A stretch of 64,000 nt of DNA from Diorhabda sublineata (GCF_026230105.1 NC_079477.1:8995001-9059000); one strand, 5' to 3'. Counted from the stretch's first letter, positions 23,505-36,619 are shown. Numbers and translations are program-made. The notes: generated from the sequence alone by a model not told the origin.

Positions 23505-24470
23505 AGCGCTTTAACCCTACCCTAAAGATCTTAATGAGACGGTGTCAATGGGGTAATTATTCGTTTGATATCGTTTTTTATAATGTGATAAAATTGAAAA
23601 AAACAGGTTTTTAGGGTTAATCCTTCCTCATTTGTACTCTAATTGAAGATCTTGATGAGGGGGTGTCAATGGGGTGTGTATTTGTTTGATATCGTATTTC
23701 ATAGCAAGAAAAATGCAAAAAACGTGTTTTTTTGGTTTTTATTCTACTTTCTTTGTACTCCAATGTAATGTATTGCTAAAGGGGTATCAATGGGGTGATA
23801 ATTTTTTCAATATCGTCTTTTATAACGTGGAAAAATGGAAAAACCATGTTTTATGGTTTTAAGTTTACCTTGTTCGTACTCTGATGAGAAGTCTTGATGA
23901 GTGGGTGTCAATGTGATGACTAATTGCTTAATTTCGTCTTTTATACCGCGGAAAAATAGGAAAAACGTGTTTTTTTGCTTTCAACCCTACCTTGTTTCTA
24001 CTCTAATGAAAGGTCTTGATAAAAGGAGGATAATGGAGTGTGTATTTGTTTGATATCGTATTTCATAACACGAAAAATGAAAAAATCATGTTTTTTTGGT
24101 TTTTACTCTACCTTGTTTGTACTCTAATGTAAGGTATTGCTGAGGGGGTATCAATGGGGTGTTTATTTGTTTAATATCGTATTTTATAACGTGGAAAAAT
24201 GGAAAAAAAACGTGTTTTTTGGTTTTAAATACGTACTCTGATGAGAAGTCTTGATGAGTGGGTGTGTTAATGGGGTGATTAATTGTTTAATTTCTTCATT
24301 TATATCGGGGGAAATGTGTTTTTTGAGGTTCCAACCCTACCTTGTTCGTACTCTAATGAAAGGTCTTCAGAAGTGGGTTTCAATGGGGCGATTATTTGTT
24401 CGATATCGTTTTTCATAACACATAAAATGGAAAAAAACGTTTTTTTTTTTGGTTGAAACACATTAGAAGT
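23505..24470. repeat. Satellite-like tandem array, about eight ~120-bp units
   Basis: Units recur with the anchor TCAATGGGG at 23546, 23667, 23788, 23909, 24031, 24152, 24268 and 24381 (spacings 121, 121, 121, 122, 121, 116 and 113). Each unit runs: TACCTTGTTxGTACTCTAATG, GGTCTTGATGAG, the anchor, a TTGTTTxATATCGT block, then GGAAAAATGGAAAAA and a T-run. Units three apart resemble each other more than neighbours do: 2 with 5, 3 with 6, 4 with 7. This indicates a higher-order repeat of about 362 bp. The open frames inside it are by-products of the repeat. Confidence 0.95.
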
Positions 24471-24639
24471 AGTTATGCGCGTTAAATTTTTATTTATATG
24501 TTCATACGTAACATAAAAATATTTGTTTATAGCTTGTTGACATTTTGCACCAAATTTTGAATTTTTCGTAGGTGTCCCTTAAAGTGTCCTTTGTTTGACC
24601 TCAGTTGATCCGCATGGATTTTAGTCTATTCCGATATCC

Positions 24640-24920
24640 TAACCCAAGCATCATGTAATTTTTTTATCTCTATGACTTGAATCCCACAGTACGGATTCTG
24701 TTTGATATATTTCTAGACTTTTATTCACTTTTATTAAACTTGAACTTTTATATACGTATACTTCGTGCAGCTGCTACTTGTACTCTGAAGCGTAGGAGAC
24801 TGTACATTAATGTCATCGATTCTCCTCGCGAGAAATCCCGAGACCCTTTGACTCGGAAACGAAAAACCGACTTTCGCACTCGGCTTGTCTCCGGGTGTCT
24901 CGCAGAGAGTGTACAGCCGC
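24640..24920 (-). repeat. Possible solo or terminal LTR
   Basis: On the minus strand the block begins TGTACACTCTCTGCGAGACA (about 24916 downward), is GC-rich for 150 bases, then has a TATA box (TATATAAAAG near 24745-24755). Next come two AATAAA signals (24725-24738) and an AT-rich end reaching ATTACA near 24653. The order TGT, TATA box, polyadenylation signal, ACA is that of a retrotransposon LTR. No target-site duplication, second LTR or gag/pol was found, so this is tentative. The overlapping open frames read in both strands are shadows of its GC-rich part. Confidence 0.35.
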
Positions 24921-25059
24921 CATAGTGAAACCATTTTAGTGAACTTAACACTAAATATAAGTCACCTTTTTCTTTATGACTACTTCTACTCCATGCTAGA
25001 AGCGCACACAACTTGAATAGCTTCTGATGACACATATCTGGCGACAAAGTTTGTAGATC

Positions 25060-27360
25060 TCACGATAATTTTGAACAAATTCTGAACATTGAATTTACAG
25101 TTCTATATTACGTCAAACAGCACAATCCAAAATGAAACATTAAACATAATTCAGTTGGTTGTTCAAACCTTACAGTTCATTTCATAATATCAAATAATTT
25201 ATAACATTGTGAGTTATGACCTACATCTTCGCCCGTTGAATAATAAACTAATAAAGAAATTGTTATAACAGAACTTGTTTTTACAATAGTCAATCATCTT
25301 TAGGAATTAGAAAATAACATCCATTATTTCCAAAGGTATCTAATAATAATCATACATCATATTCAACATCACGTATTACGTGCTGAATAAGATCTTGGCG
25401 TGGGCGTGAAATGTTAGAATCAAAGAAGAAAAGAGAAAATGAAGAGGAAAGCCGAGAATTTCAAGAGTTATTAGAGTTAAGTAGCCTTGTCGGTGGCAAA
25501 CAAGTAGTGTCGCATCATGTCAAAGGTCTCGTCAATGTAGTTGCCATTATAAAACAATCTTTACACACTTTGTCGGTTCTCTTTTTAATATCAACAGTGG
25601 CGTTCTCTTATTCATCATTATAATACTTAATAGAAGTTTACTTAGCACTACTTTCCTCGAATATTAATGGTATAAACCGACGCGTTCGCCAAATTTTTAA
25701 AATTGTATGCTATTCGAGTATATAATTGTGAGATGAACAACATTTCTCTAGAATTATTTATTTAACAGTTCAAAATTTGGACGACATCAATCAATAACAC
25801 GATTAAAGTAAAAAGAATTGATGAATTTCCAGAACGCTATGTTCTTATTAAACTTCATACATAAATATTATTAATAATTTCGTTGAAAATTTTCTACAAA
25901 CACTAAAGTTTGCGAATCCATCTGCTCAAGTTCAAGTCAAATGTTACATATTTTTCATTGCTACAAATTGAATTGAGCTTATTTTCCATAATGTATACGA
26001 TCAATTAACATAATGTATCTTTACGTTCAATAACGCTAAAATTCAGTGTTTGATCAAATGCGTTTATCCATTTAAATTTGATTGTCAAAAACCTTTACCA
26101 AGCATACTGTAAAAAAGAAGCTGCTGAAAATGTGGAGAATATTATATTACGAAACAAAACCTATTTTTTTTATTATCTTTTCAAATTATATGGTTGGATT
26201 TATTAAATCAGTTATGTTTGTTGTACGCCTCTGTCGGGTGTCACTCACGTCTTTCCCCTCTTTTTTTCTAAATCTCACTTCTTAACACCCCACGTTGTGC
26301 GCGTTGTCCTCTGCGAGTAGCTCACTATACCTCACCACCCCGAACCTTCTCTCTCCGTCTTTTTCATCTCTCTATCTCTTCACTGTATTCTGACACCACT
26401 GATTATTCTTCAAAGACTTACCGCTCATGTTTGTTATGGTGATCAGTAGTCACAGCTCCGGTTAGAGATACTTCCGGGTAAAGCGCCCGGAGGAGTCCTT
26501 TAAGGATTTTCTTTAAGGATCTCTGGTGATATATGTGTTAGTAATTTTGAATGTTTCGACCGTGTAATGTTATTTTTTTCATTGGTAGACATGACACTGT
26601 ATGTGCTTGTTCTCGTGTGATTTTTTAAATATTTTATTCAATAATGTGATCCTTGAAGGATGACTATTAATTGTAATATTCGGATATTGTTTACAGTCTT
26701 TGTTGTTTTTTCTTCTTGGTAAGTTAATTTTCTATCATTTTCAGATACTTATTTGAACGAATGGCCTAAATGTATTTTTTTGTCATAAATATAACAAAAA
26801 CTACATTAACATATTCAGTAATGAAATGCTTATTAGATCCGATTCTCTTCCACTAAACTTGTATTATAAATATATAGAGCCCCATCTACTAATATACTAT
26901 GTTATTCTTATCGTAATTGTAGAAAATGGGTTTAATGTTGTGAGAAAATATGAAAAATTCATTAAGAAATGATGGTAATTACTCTAAAGAATCTTAGCTA
27001 CTGCATTCCATATCCATTGAAACTAGAATACATTGTAAATATAAGGATTAAATTATTGTATCATTTATATCGTTTGTTTTGTTGAAAAAATTATATACAT
27101 TTCAATGAAGATTGATATTCATAGAATCATTTGAAACATAGAGAGTAACAGGAAACAGAAATCACAAAAGTATACGGACAATAATCAATTATGTTGTTTT
27201 TTTACCTTTTCTATAAATTATTTCACATTTTTAAAAATATTGAGAAGAACCGGAGTAAATATTTACCTAATATTCAAGTGATACTCCAAGTGGTTGTTGT
27301 TTATCAGCTTAAAAAATGTTTCCATATATTATACTTTTCACATTTTCAGAAATGTGATTA
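25060..27360. other. No confirmed gene; pyrimidine-rich island
   Basis: A 70-codon frame at 25411-25623 has an acidic/basic start and a hydrophobic C-terminal run but no recognised family. Between 26225 and 26530 the plus strand is unusually GC- and pyrimidine-rich for this window (CTCTCCGTCTTTTTCATCTC, then AAGCGCCCGGAGGAGTCC). It could be a promoter, LTR or UTR fragment. No reading frame supports a gene. Confidence 0.35.
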
Positions 27361-27364
27361 GAAA

Positions 27365-27365
<1 letters not shown>

Positions 27366-27398
<33 letters not shown>

Positions 27399-27416
27399 AT
27401 TATTATTATTATTATC
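27366..27416. repeat. (ATT)n microsatellite
   Basis: About 16 ATT/TTA triplets with one AAT interruption near 27396. A simple repeat with no linked feature. Confidence 0.95.
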
Positions 27417-27419
27417 TAA

Positions 27420-30400
27420 TAGTGATCATTCTTTTCTTGTAACTTCCAACTTATTAAAGCATTCAATGTAGTTGAGGAATCTCATATAATTTGGATTATA
27501 TGATGCTTGCTAAAAAATTAGAAATAACGAAATTAATCATAGATACAGGTCAACAATGTGTCTTGCAAAAATTTTTTAAAAAGTTTTTATATCAAAATGA
27601 ATCGTTTCGGTAAAGCTTCATATTTAGAAAAGAGGATAAATACGTTGAAATGCAAACAAAAATGCGTTCGGAATAAGTTTCCAGCATTATGTGAATAGCA
27701 AAAATATGAGTTTGTTGAAGAAGAATTCGAAAGACTACTTGAACATAAAGCAAACCAATAGCACAAATTTTAAAAATAGAGTGGAAATAATTTAGGATAC
27801 CAGCGCAAAGCTTTTTTTGATATTGATAGAAAAGTAGACTCATTTAAGGACATAGTTTTTGAGTACTCATGTACAGCCAAAAAACAGAGCTACAAGCACT
27901 TTCGGCGTGATAAAATACAATTTTGCAGCTCCCTCAACTGAGTGAAAATATATCTTACATTGATCTCGTGTAGCGTGGATGCATCAAAATATCCAAATCG
28001 ATCTCCGTCAAATTTGGACGAATCACAAAAAATATGTACAGTGTTATCGAGATGTGAGACAATCCCTTTTCTATTGATCAAATCTGACTATTTTTTTCGA
28101 TCACTAACTTCCATCAGTTATTTCAAGTACATAGTGGAATTGATAATCTCGCCAAATTCGAGCAGAACACTGGGAGCAATACATTTATAATTCCACCTAA
28201 TACTAAATATTACAATCTTTGACGTCGATAGGAGCTTCCCAAGTGTATGTGAAACTTGTTCAGGCTTTAACATTTTTTGCACATTATTGCTACAGATGAT
28301 GTCAATCAAAGCAACACCGAATATCAAAACGACTCGATTGTCTTTAACTTCAAATTTAGATTGGAATGACAGAAATTTCATAGGAAAAAGTTGCAATAGT
28401 TTATAACTAACTCAATAAGTGGAGACGTCTAGACACGCAATATTCGGATTGATATCAAGAAGGTTAAGGTTAACTACTCATTATACTCATTCTAATCACT
28501 CTTCTGATTTTAGCAACTTACAAGAAGTCATTTAAATTATTGGTCATCCTTCAAGTGAGTCACACCTAAAGCATAGTGATGAATTAATTTCAATACTTTT
28601 ACGTTCAATATCAATAAAGAATATGTTATTCATTATATAATCGTAACGTAAACCACTCGAGCAATCGTAAAATCGATTACTTTGCGATTAATGAGCATTA
28701 CGTCGAGTTACGAGCAAAAAATAACGATAAGTTCTCATTTTATAATAACTGATAATACCCGATACTTTAAAAATGAGTTGTTTTGGAGATTTATTAAATA
28801 AAGATAAAAGATAAAACAGAAAAAAGTTATAAATCAAATAAAGCAATTTTCACTGAAATTATAGCACCTGTTGTGAAATATTGTACTTCGATGTACGAAA
28901 CGGTAATGGAGAGAATTATGAAGAAAATATGGTTATAAAGATGTGGAAGGTTACGATACAACAAGAAGAATATATGTCGAAATTAAAATAAAAATTACAG
29001 GACAAAAGAATGGTTTGTGCCTCAGCATACTCAGATTATACTGAGAGATAGAATAGGATAGAAATAGGAAGATTACAAATTTTCAAAATGAGAAAGAAGA
29101 TAATAAATTACCATTTGATTATTTACTACTCAACCATAATGAAATAAGCTGTTGTGAAACTCCTAAATAAACATTCGATGAATCGAAGCAAGAAGATTAA
29201 TATTGTAATAGATTACCAGTAAATCAAACATAATTTCCAATTGAAGTATATTGAAGAACATGTGATTGCAATTCAATCGAACCAAAACATAATGAATAAA
29301 ATCTAATTTTTCACAAGCTAAAGAAAAAATATTAGCTGAGAAAATGTTGTTTCTACCACTTTATATTCATATAAAATTGATATTGACTTGATTAAACGTT
29401 TGTTAGAAACAGTTTACCCAATGTACCATTCAATGTTGAACTCAACAAAGAGGAATCCAGCACGTTACTTAAACAATTATTGATGCGTAAGAGCTTTAAC
29501 TTTGCTAAAAGAGTAAAGATGTGTTCGTTATGTGGCTTATTTTCTGATCATGTAACAATTATTCGAGGGATTAGTATATTCATAGAAACTTAATCACAGT
29601 AATTAATAAACACTTTCACCGACTGAAGATATTAATGAGTAAACAGTGGACTAGTAAAGCTTTCCTTGTTGTAGTACACAGTACACATAAAATCAAGATG
29701 GCATAAAGATTATGCACAGTAGACTGTCGATAACTGGAAGAGAGTGTTCTTCAAAGATAAAATTTTATGAGATATTCAAATTGTCGTAATATAATATGCT
29801 TAAAGAAAGTTTTTGTGTTCATATTATCTCTTGAATGGAGCCATTAGACTGTTGAAAAAATGTTCCGATGATGAGTATGTTAAAAGGCACGTATAAAGTT
29901 GTTTATGATTCGTGCGAAATCTACACAATGCAAGGGCTTAAATAAAATTGATAATCAAATCTTGGAGTGAGTCCTACGCAATTAGGAAAATAATAATTAG
30001 ACATCTTGTAAAATTATATATAATACAACTAGAATTAGATTATGTTATGTTCTTGAAATTGGAAAATACTCCTAAAGCAACCATCCTGAGCTTACCTCGA
30101 CGAATACAAGTGATTATTAGGTTGAGGCGTTATTCCACGTTATTTGAATTAATTTTATGAATTCCAAACTGTATAGCAGTGAAACCTCACAAGATTCATA
30201 ACGGAGAAATATCACTTTATTAAACACCTTCAGAGAATATGATTAAACAGAATACCAGGTATTGTGCAGAATGGAGTACAACATCGGAATACATAATTTC
30301 TAAATGAACTGAGATAGTGAGCGCTCATGCCAGGATATTCGGTTTGACTGTGATCAAAAGTGGAGAGCTTAGCTTCCCTATACCGTCACAAATAATAGCA

Positions 30401-30820
30401 TTCATCAATTCTCTGAGAGTGCACTGATAACAGTAACAAACATGTCAAGCGTAGCTCTCACAAAGAAGAGTTACGACAGATCATTTAACTGGCAAAATTC
30501 ATATGGATAGTATAGAGAAAAATCAAATCGAGCCAATGCTTACAATCTGAATTTTCCTTCGTTCTGTATTCCCAATTTTACTCTGAAATTAGTAACACAA
30601 TCTTTTATAGTGAAAATATAAATCTTCATTTTTTGTTGTGCTATCTTTTAGTGAAATTTCAAAGTCTGATTCAAACGTTCTATAATATTGATAAAAAATT
30701 TAATAAGAAACTGCATCCAAACAGCCAAAAAACAAACAGAAAAAGTTAAATGAAGTATGGTGAAAATATAAGTGGTTTACCGTTGAATATAGAAAAGAAT
30801 TTAATAGATAAAAAATAGGT
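27420..30820. other. No recognisable gene
   Basis: Several short frames lie at 27592-28396 on the minus strand. One contains NTVHIFCDSSKFDGDRFGYF, faintly like the RNase H start of BEL/Pao elements, but the resemblance is too weak to call. The remainder to 30820 is AT-rich with no readable family. Confidence 0.35.
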
Positions 30821-30830
30821 GAAGTGCTAA

Positions 30831-32425
30831 GGGTATTCCTTAACCAGACTAAAATGAACATTGCGTGAAGGTCTTAGATCTACGTATACACTTAAACTAG
30901 TGCACAATTGCAACGTATTAAGCCTATTCGGAAATCGGTTTCCAGAGCTCTTGGAAAGTAATAGGAATTTGAATTGTTTTTTTCGAAAATTTCTTCTTAT
31001 TTTTGTTATAATGATTATATAAATATAATTTCTTTAGGAAACAAGCGTCAACGAGTTTATTGAAACTTCAACGTGGTTCAAACAATTCAATGAGTCCCTT
31101 CTCAGGATATTTTATTTAGCAGCACTGTGTAAGAATTTCCATTTAAAGCTGGAGAGCCATGCGTGATCTCACGCTGTACACTACTTGCACTTGTCCACTT
31201 TAAAGCATGTGTGTGTATAATGTATTCACAACGAGTAGGTGAAGCTCAGGAGAGGGAATGTTATTCGAGAAATAGTCTATCTTCCTTCATTAGTATCAAA
31301 TATTGGTGGATGAGAATGAAATTCTTGAAATTATGAGCTTTATTTTGTCTGTTCCTGCTTCAATCCTATGTAGATAATTTTTTGCTGCTTCTCCAATTGT
31401 TCTATAAGGGCTTAGTTTGTGCAGCTCACCTTTTTTAGCATAACTGTAGCAATCATTCCATTCCACTAAAGTTATTGATCGACAATTTTAACAACAACAT
31501 CGAAGCATTTGCGTAATTTTCTTGAGTACCCGGTGCTATAGCTGAGAAGAATAACTGCTTCATACCAGAAGCTTTAAATTTTTTGACATTATTCCTTCAC
31601 TATATTTCTGATATGAGTTTGTTTCCGCTGATTCATTCATCTCTGAAGACTGGATGGACACTTTCAAAAATCTACATCCCCCAACTTCAAATGAGTATTC
31701 GGTATTTGTCGCTTAGCTTGAACAGTAGCTATGAAATCTTCAAGGTTGTGGCAGTAAACTGTTGTTTCTTCATATATATATATATACTTGAGAAATAAAC
31801 TTATTATGCTGCGCATGAATTGTCTTTTCAAATTAGGTTGAATATTTTCTCTATTTTTAGAAGCTACTCGAACAGTGTTAGCTATTGCACAAGTAGTTCT
31901 CAGACTGAGATTAAAACATGTTTTTATTTTTTAAAAATCTTCAATACTTGAGTAAATATTGATTGAAAAATTTGTTGTCTTTGGCACTTTTATTTAAATA
32001 TATTTTCACTGATTTTCTCCTCATCTGAGAAAGTGATATGATTGAATCATCCTTTGTTCTATACCTTTTAAAGTTCAAGTTTCATTTTCAGTTTTTTAAA
32101 ATTGGTTACGAGTGATGCTTTGGAGCATGTATGTTCGTTTCCTAGTTTAATTGAATTGAAGCATTCACCACACCGCTTTTTAACTGAAGACTGAATCTGA
32201 CCTACTTTTGAATTCGACAGAAAAATATTCTGTCTTTTATGAAAATTATTAACATAGAAACATATTAACTAGAAACAATTCAAATCCCCCATTATTTTCC
32301 AAGAGCTTAGGAAACCGACTGTCTGAATAGGTTTAAAACGTTGCGTTTGTGCTTTAGTTTGAGTGTATACGTAGATCGAAGTCGTTCAAGTTATAATTTT
32401 CATTTAAGTCTGGTTAAAGAACACC
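30831..32425. mobile_element. Unassigned ~1.6-kb DNA element with ~155-bp inverted repeats
   Basis: The left end (30831-30985) and right end (32275-32425) are imperfect reverse complements of each other. Shared blocks in order from the outside are TTTAACCAGACT (TTAACCAGACT on the left), GATCTACGTATACACT, AAACTA, GCAACGT, CCTATTC, GTTTCC, AGCTCTTGGAAA and GAATTTGAATTGTTT. The interior has only broken frames. A minus-strand stretch (about 31450-31580) reads GMKQLFFSAIAPGTQENYANAS, which I do not recognise. It is most likely a decayed or non-autonomous DNA transposon. No clear target-site duplication is visible. Confidence 0.6.
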
Positions 32426-32429
32426 GTGA

Positions 32430-33350
32430 TTCACAAACTACCCATGAAAGAATTAGATTGTATTACATCCCTATAATATTTATGATTTGATATCTTTCAT
32501 CAAACATAAATTGAATTTCATTCTTAACCTTTTGTCGAGAAACCAATATGTGATAGGCGGAATCAAAATTTATTACTATTTCAAAATTTGATGCCAATTA
32601 AAAATCAATGTTGTCAAAAATAGTTGAAATATAAGTAAGAAAGAGAATTATCTATCTATTGATAAATATAGAATATATTTTATTAATTTAACATAAGTAC
32701 AATTTTTCGATTTTCCTACATGCATCGATCACTTTATCAATCAATCTCAACTATTGCAAAAACGTCTTACTCAGCTTCCGATTATCCACTTACTTTTCAT
32801 TAATTCATCAACTGTCCATCACTCGTTAAAGCAATAAACTTTGCTAATTTATTCAACGTTTACCCTTAAAGGTTCACACTACGTCTACAGATGTCTCTTT
32901 TTTCACGTGTAGATACCAACCCAAGAAGCATACAAAATGCATAGTGACGATGTCGACTTAATCGATCTTAAGTCGTCACTAAATACAGTCAAAGGGTTAA
33001 ATTTTATTGGACAGCATCGCCAAAGATTGATCAGCATTTAAGATAAAGGTACACCTGGAACAGGAACGGTTTCAGATATTTTATTTGCTAATACGAAAAC
33101 AAAATTGATAGAATTTGTAAGTGCTTAAACGCTCTTGGAAGCTTTAGATAATTTATTGATTTTTTTTTGGTAAGACCATTGTTTTAAGAAAACTTTTCTG
33201 CATATCATTTGCTATAAATAATGTCTTTATTAATTATAAATAATAGAAACAGTAATTTATAAATTGTAAATATTAGATGACCTCAAAAGTTCGAAGGCCA
33301 ACACTTATGATATTCATTTAACTCTAAGCTATATCTAACCTTCAAAAGAC
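32430..33350. other. No recognisable gene
   Basis: AT-rich DNA. GACTTAATCGATCTTAAGTC at 32954-32973 is a short imperfect palindrome. No coding frame is recognised. Confidence 0.35.
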
Positions 33351-33359
33351 ACGTGTATA

Positions 33360-33830
33360 AATTTGACAGCTGTGGTACTATTAGTTTGTTAGTTTGAACA
33401 AAATGGACAAAAAGTGAATGCCTCAAAGAAGCTGTCACTGACGAGAATATCAAATCAAAAAATGCACAAAATAATTTCGGATACTTATAAACTGAAGCAG
33501 ATAGAGGTAGCTAAAACCCTAAAGACAATAAATTAACATATTGGACATTTGAAAAAAGAGGAAAGCGCTGTTTCATCAAGACAATGTACTGTCTTAGAAA
33601 TAAATGAAAACAATGGCAGAAGTGCATGAAATCAGCTTCGATATGCTTCCGCATTCACCGTATTTTCCAGATCTTCCTGTGAGTTTCTCCTATTCCAATA
33701 ACTCAAGCAAATGCTTCTCTGGATAGAAATTTTGCGTCAATGTCGAGGTAATCGCTACCCTGAAGCCTATTTGTAACTATATCTTATAATAGAATCTATT
33801 TTATCAAAAAAAGAACTTGATACCTGATAC
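33360..33830 (+). pseudogene. Mariner transposon relic with internal deletion
   Basis: After a leader reading TTTGACAGCTGTGGTACTAT, broken forward frames give VTDENIKSKNAQNNFGY and KLKQIEVAKTLK (the mariner TDENIxxVHxxxLxDRxxKLxEIAxxLxIS region). The copy then jumps to HQDNV (second aspartate block), EISFDMLPHSPYFPDLP (third aspartate block) and FCVNVEVIATLK. The stretch between the DNA-binding part and the second aspartate is deleted. It resembles the mauritiana group. Inactive. Confidence 0.7.
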
Positions 33831-33839
33831 ATCAAATAA

Positions 33840-34750
33840 AAGCTTTCTCTACTTGAACTCTATATGAACAAAATTATAATTGGTGACAAATTTTTCTTTT
33901 TTTGGGCATTTCAAGGCCAGAAAAATTACCAAAATAAGGTTGTGCTACTAACAAGTACCTTAAAATTTCCAGTTTTTCAAAAAAAATTATCATCTCCAAT
34001 CTGTTTTTATACTCACGTGGATATCAACATGATAATTAGACGATTACGGAAGTCATCGCATTCAATTACTGAAGATAAATCCATGAAATTGCTTTCTAAA
34101 TCTTCATTTATTCATGTTTATATTTCTTACTTGATACTGTAAGAAATCTTAAAATGAGCAATTTAGTGTGTACTAACTAGAATTTAGTGTGGACAATCCT
34201 AAATCAAATAAATAAACTTCGAATAAAACTTCTCTATTTTATATGCAGCAGTCATATTATTTGTTGAAATAAGCAGCTCACTAAAAAGTCATAAGACCGG
34301 ATCTGATGTTGAAGGTTAAACGTTAACGTTAGGATTGATTGCACTTGGGGTAATTGAAACATCGGTCGATGAATTCTAATCAATTGAAAAATTGAAGTGG
34401 ATACTGACAAGATGTAAGTGACTCTTTGAATGGACACGTCGCTGGAGGTTAAGACTTTATTTAGAAAGTACTATATTTGCTAAGAAATGAATGATTCACA
34501 TAGTATATATAATGACAACGTTTTGTTATGATATAAATGGAAAATGAAGGACTATTAGAGAAATAGAACAGTTTTTTGATACAATTCTTGAATAAAAACT
34601 ATACCATCAATCATTTACAAAATAATTTCATTAACTGGAAAACTATCTTATGATTCAATCCTTCCTTCCTTCCTCTTCTTTCGAAAGCATCGATGGAATA
34701 GAGAAAACAAGCAAGTTCATAGAAACAACTGGATCCGTAATAGAAGAAAT
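33840..34750. other. No recognisable gene
   Basis: A 92-codon forward frame at 33864-34142 and a 61-codon minus frame at 34252-34437 show no recognisable family. Confidence 0.35.
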
Positions 34751-34762
34751 GTATATATTTTA

Positions 34763-35500
34763 TTACTCAACATATTCTCCTCTCAATTGGATACATTTAT
34801 TACAGCGAACCTGCAACGCCTCTAAACCTTTCAGAAAAATGTTTCTTCTTGGTCTGCAAATCAGACGTTTTAAACCTTTTTTCAGTTAACGAAAGACATG
34901 ATAGTCGAACGGAGGTAAATCTGGTGAATAAGGGTGGTGTTCTAGTAATTTAAACCCTATATTACGAATTTTTTACATGGTAACATGAGATTTGCATGCA
35001 GGGGCGTTGTCCTGCAAAAAAAACACCTTTGGATAGCTTTGAATAGTAATATCCAGTTATTGTTCTACCCTTATCCAAAAAATCAATCATAATTAATCCA
35101 TGGCAATCCAAAAAAACTGAAGCAAGAACTTTTCCATCAGATTTTTGGACACGAAACTTCTTAGGTCTTGGAGAACCAAAGTCTCGCCATTCCATCGATT
35201 GTTGCTTTGTTTCTGGATCGTAAAAATATACACTAGTCTCATCCATAGTAACAATTCGGTTACAGATCGAACGCGATGCTTCTACCTTTGCACACTTTTG
35301 GTCAACATCCAAATATTTGGGGATTTTACAGCAATTTTTGTCATGTCCAAATTGACGTGAACTGTATGATGAACGCGTTCGTATGAAATATTCAGTGCTT
35401 CAGATATCCGTTTTAGCCCAATTCGACGGTCTGATAAAATCATGTCATGAACTGCATATATATTTTCGGGGACTGACACAGAAACTGGCCTTCCCGATCA
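34763..35500 (-). pseudogene. Mariner transposase pseudogene
   Basis: This is the best-preserved mariner relic in the window. On the minus strand, 35280-35480 gives an HTH-region stretch (DRRIGLKRISEALNISYERVHH). Then 34990-35300 gives VDQKCAKVEASRSIC, the catalytic TMDET block, YDPETKQQSMEWRDFGSPRPKKFRVQKSDGK and FLDKGRTITGYYYSKL. After frameshifts come remnants of the second and third aspartate blocks (34900-35010) and a tail ending in GEYVE before the TAA at 34763-34765. At least two frameshifts and a short central deletion after YYSKL inactivate it. Confidence 0.85.
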
Positions 35501-35509
35501 GTCATCATT

Positions 35510-36610
35510 TCAATTTATTGCGTAACTCTGTTTTAATTTTTTGACATCAAACTTTACACTGACACTTAATAATTTCTTGTGAGTTGCTATGGTAAAGCAA
35601 TTTTTTGTTCATGCATGGAACTGGTCTAGGCTAACTAGATATCATACATCCTCGTAAAAGGAAAGAGGAAAACCATAAATGCGTTGGTGAAACAGATTGA
35701 AAAATGTCGCTGCATCAAAAAGGATAGAGCTCACTCAAGATAGAGAAGTATGGAGAAAGGAATGAAATGTTGACTAATGGAGGTATGAGGATAATAAGAT
35801 TAGGTATATAACATTCCTTTACTTTGATATTTCCATAGATTGATTAGCCGTGGAAGTATTGGAATACCCGTTAATGAGTTTTCATGACACAGACCAAAAT
35901 GATTACTATCCATTATATCGAATTCTTAAGAAAACATTGTTTATGAACAATATGTGATCATCTCACATCAATTTCACATTATATAGAAGCAAATAATAAT
36001 AGACTACATGCATAGGTGTACTAATCAACCACAAATAGCTCTGAAAGAAAAGAAGATATGTTAAGATATGGTTCAGGTTTTGGATAAAGTCCAGCCTCAC
36101 GAAATCAAACATAAATTTTCATAAAATTAATTGCGAGAACCAAAATTCAGAACTAAGACCACAAGTCAGCAGCATCCTATACAGATTTGATATACCACTA
36201 AACTATACAAACTACTATAAGTACATTTGTAGAAGACACATGTGTGCTAGCAATTGGTTAAACTTGATTAAAATAAATTGTATAAATAAATACAATAGTC
36301 TAGTGTCAATGGCTTTTAAAAATTATATTTTACCACATTCAAAGACAGCTAAGTATGGGACATGAAGTTACTGCAATACAAAAAGCACATTAAGGGAAAA
36401 GTGGAGAGGTGAATCTCAAATATGGAAAATTGTTCTAGATTATAGATAAAAACTCTGAACTCTCCATTCGAATTAAATTGCTGATAATGAAACAAGTTCT
36501 AAAGCTTGTGTAAAATCAGAACAATGTATTGGTATTGTTATATAATAAACTGCGACTTCCACTAAAATACAAAGAAAAATATCACTGTACTCGTATTAGA
36601 AAGTATACAA
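35510..36610. other. No recognisable gene
   Basis: AT-rich DNA with no open frame of interest and no recognisable element. Confidence 0.35.
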
Positions 36611-36619
36611 TCTATAAAG

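Noticed and set aside
23674..23862. 62-codon frame in the satellite array
   Set aside because: It runs through tandem repeat units and starts in the repeat anchor, so it is chance coding.
23505..24470. CRISPR-like array
   Set aside because: The repeats are contiguous ~120-bp units with no unique spacers, in a eukaryotic context. It is a satellite.
24677..25047. Three overlapping frames on both strands
   Set aside because: They fall in the GC-rich LTR-like block and have no recognisable domain. The overlap on both strands fits composition rather than genes.
27890..28396. Possible BEL/Pao retrotransposon fragment (NTVHIFCDSSK)
   Set aside because: Only one short phrase resembles the RNase H start, and neighbouring frames show no integrase or protease motifs.
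35145..35360. 71-codon forward frame
   Set aside because: Antisense to the mariner pseudogene at 34.76-35.5 kb.
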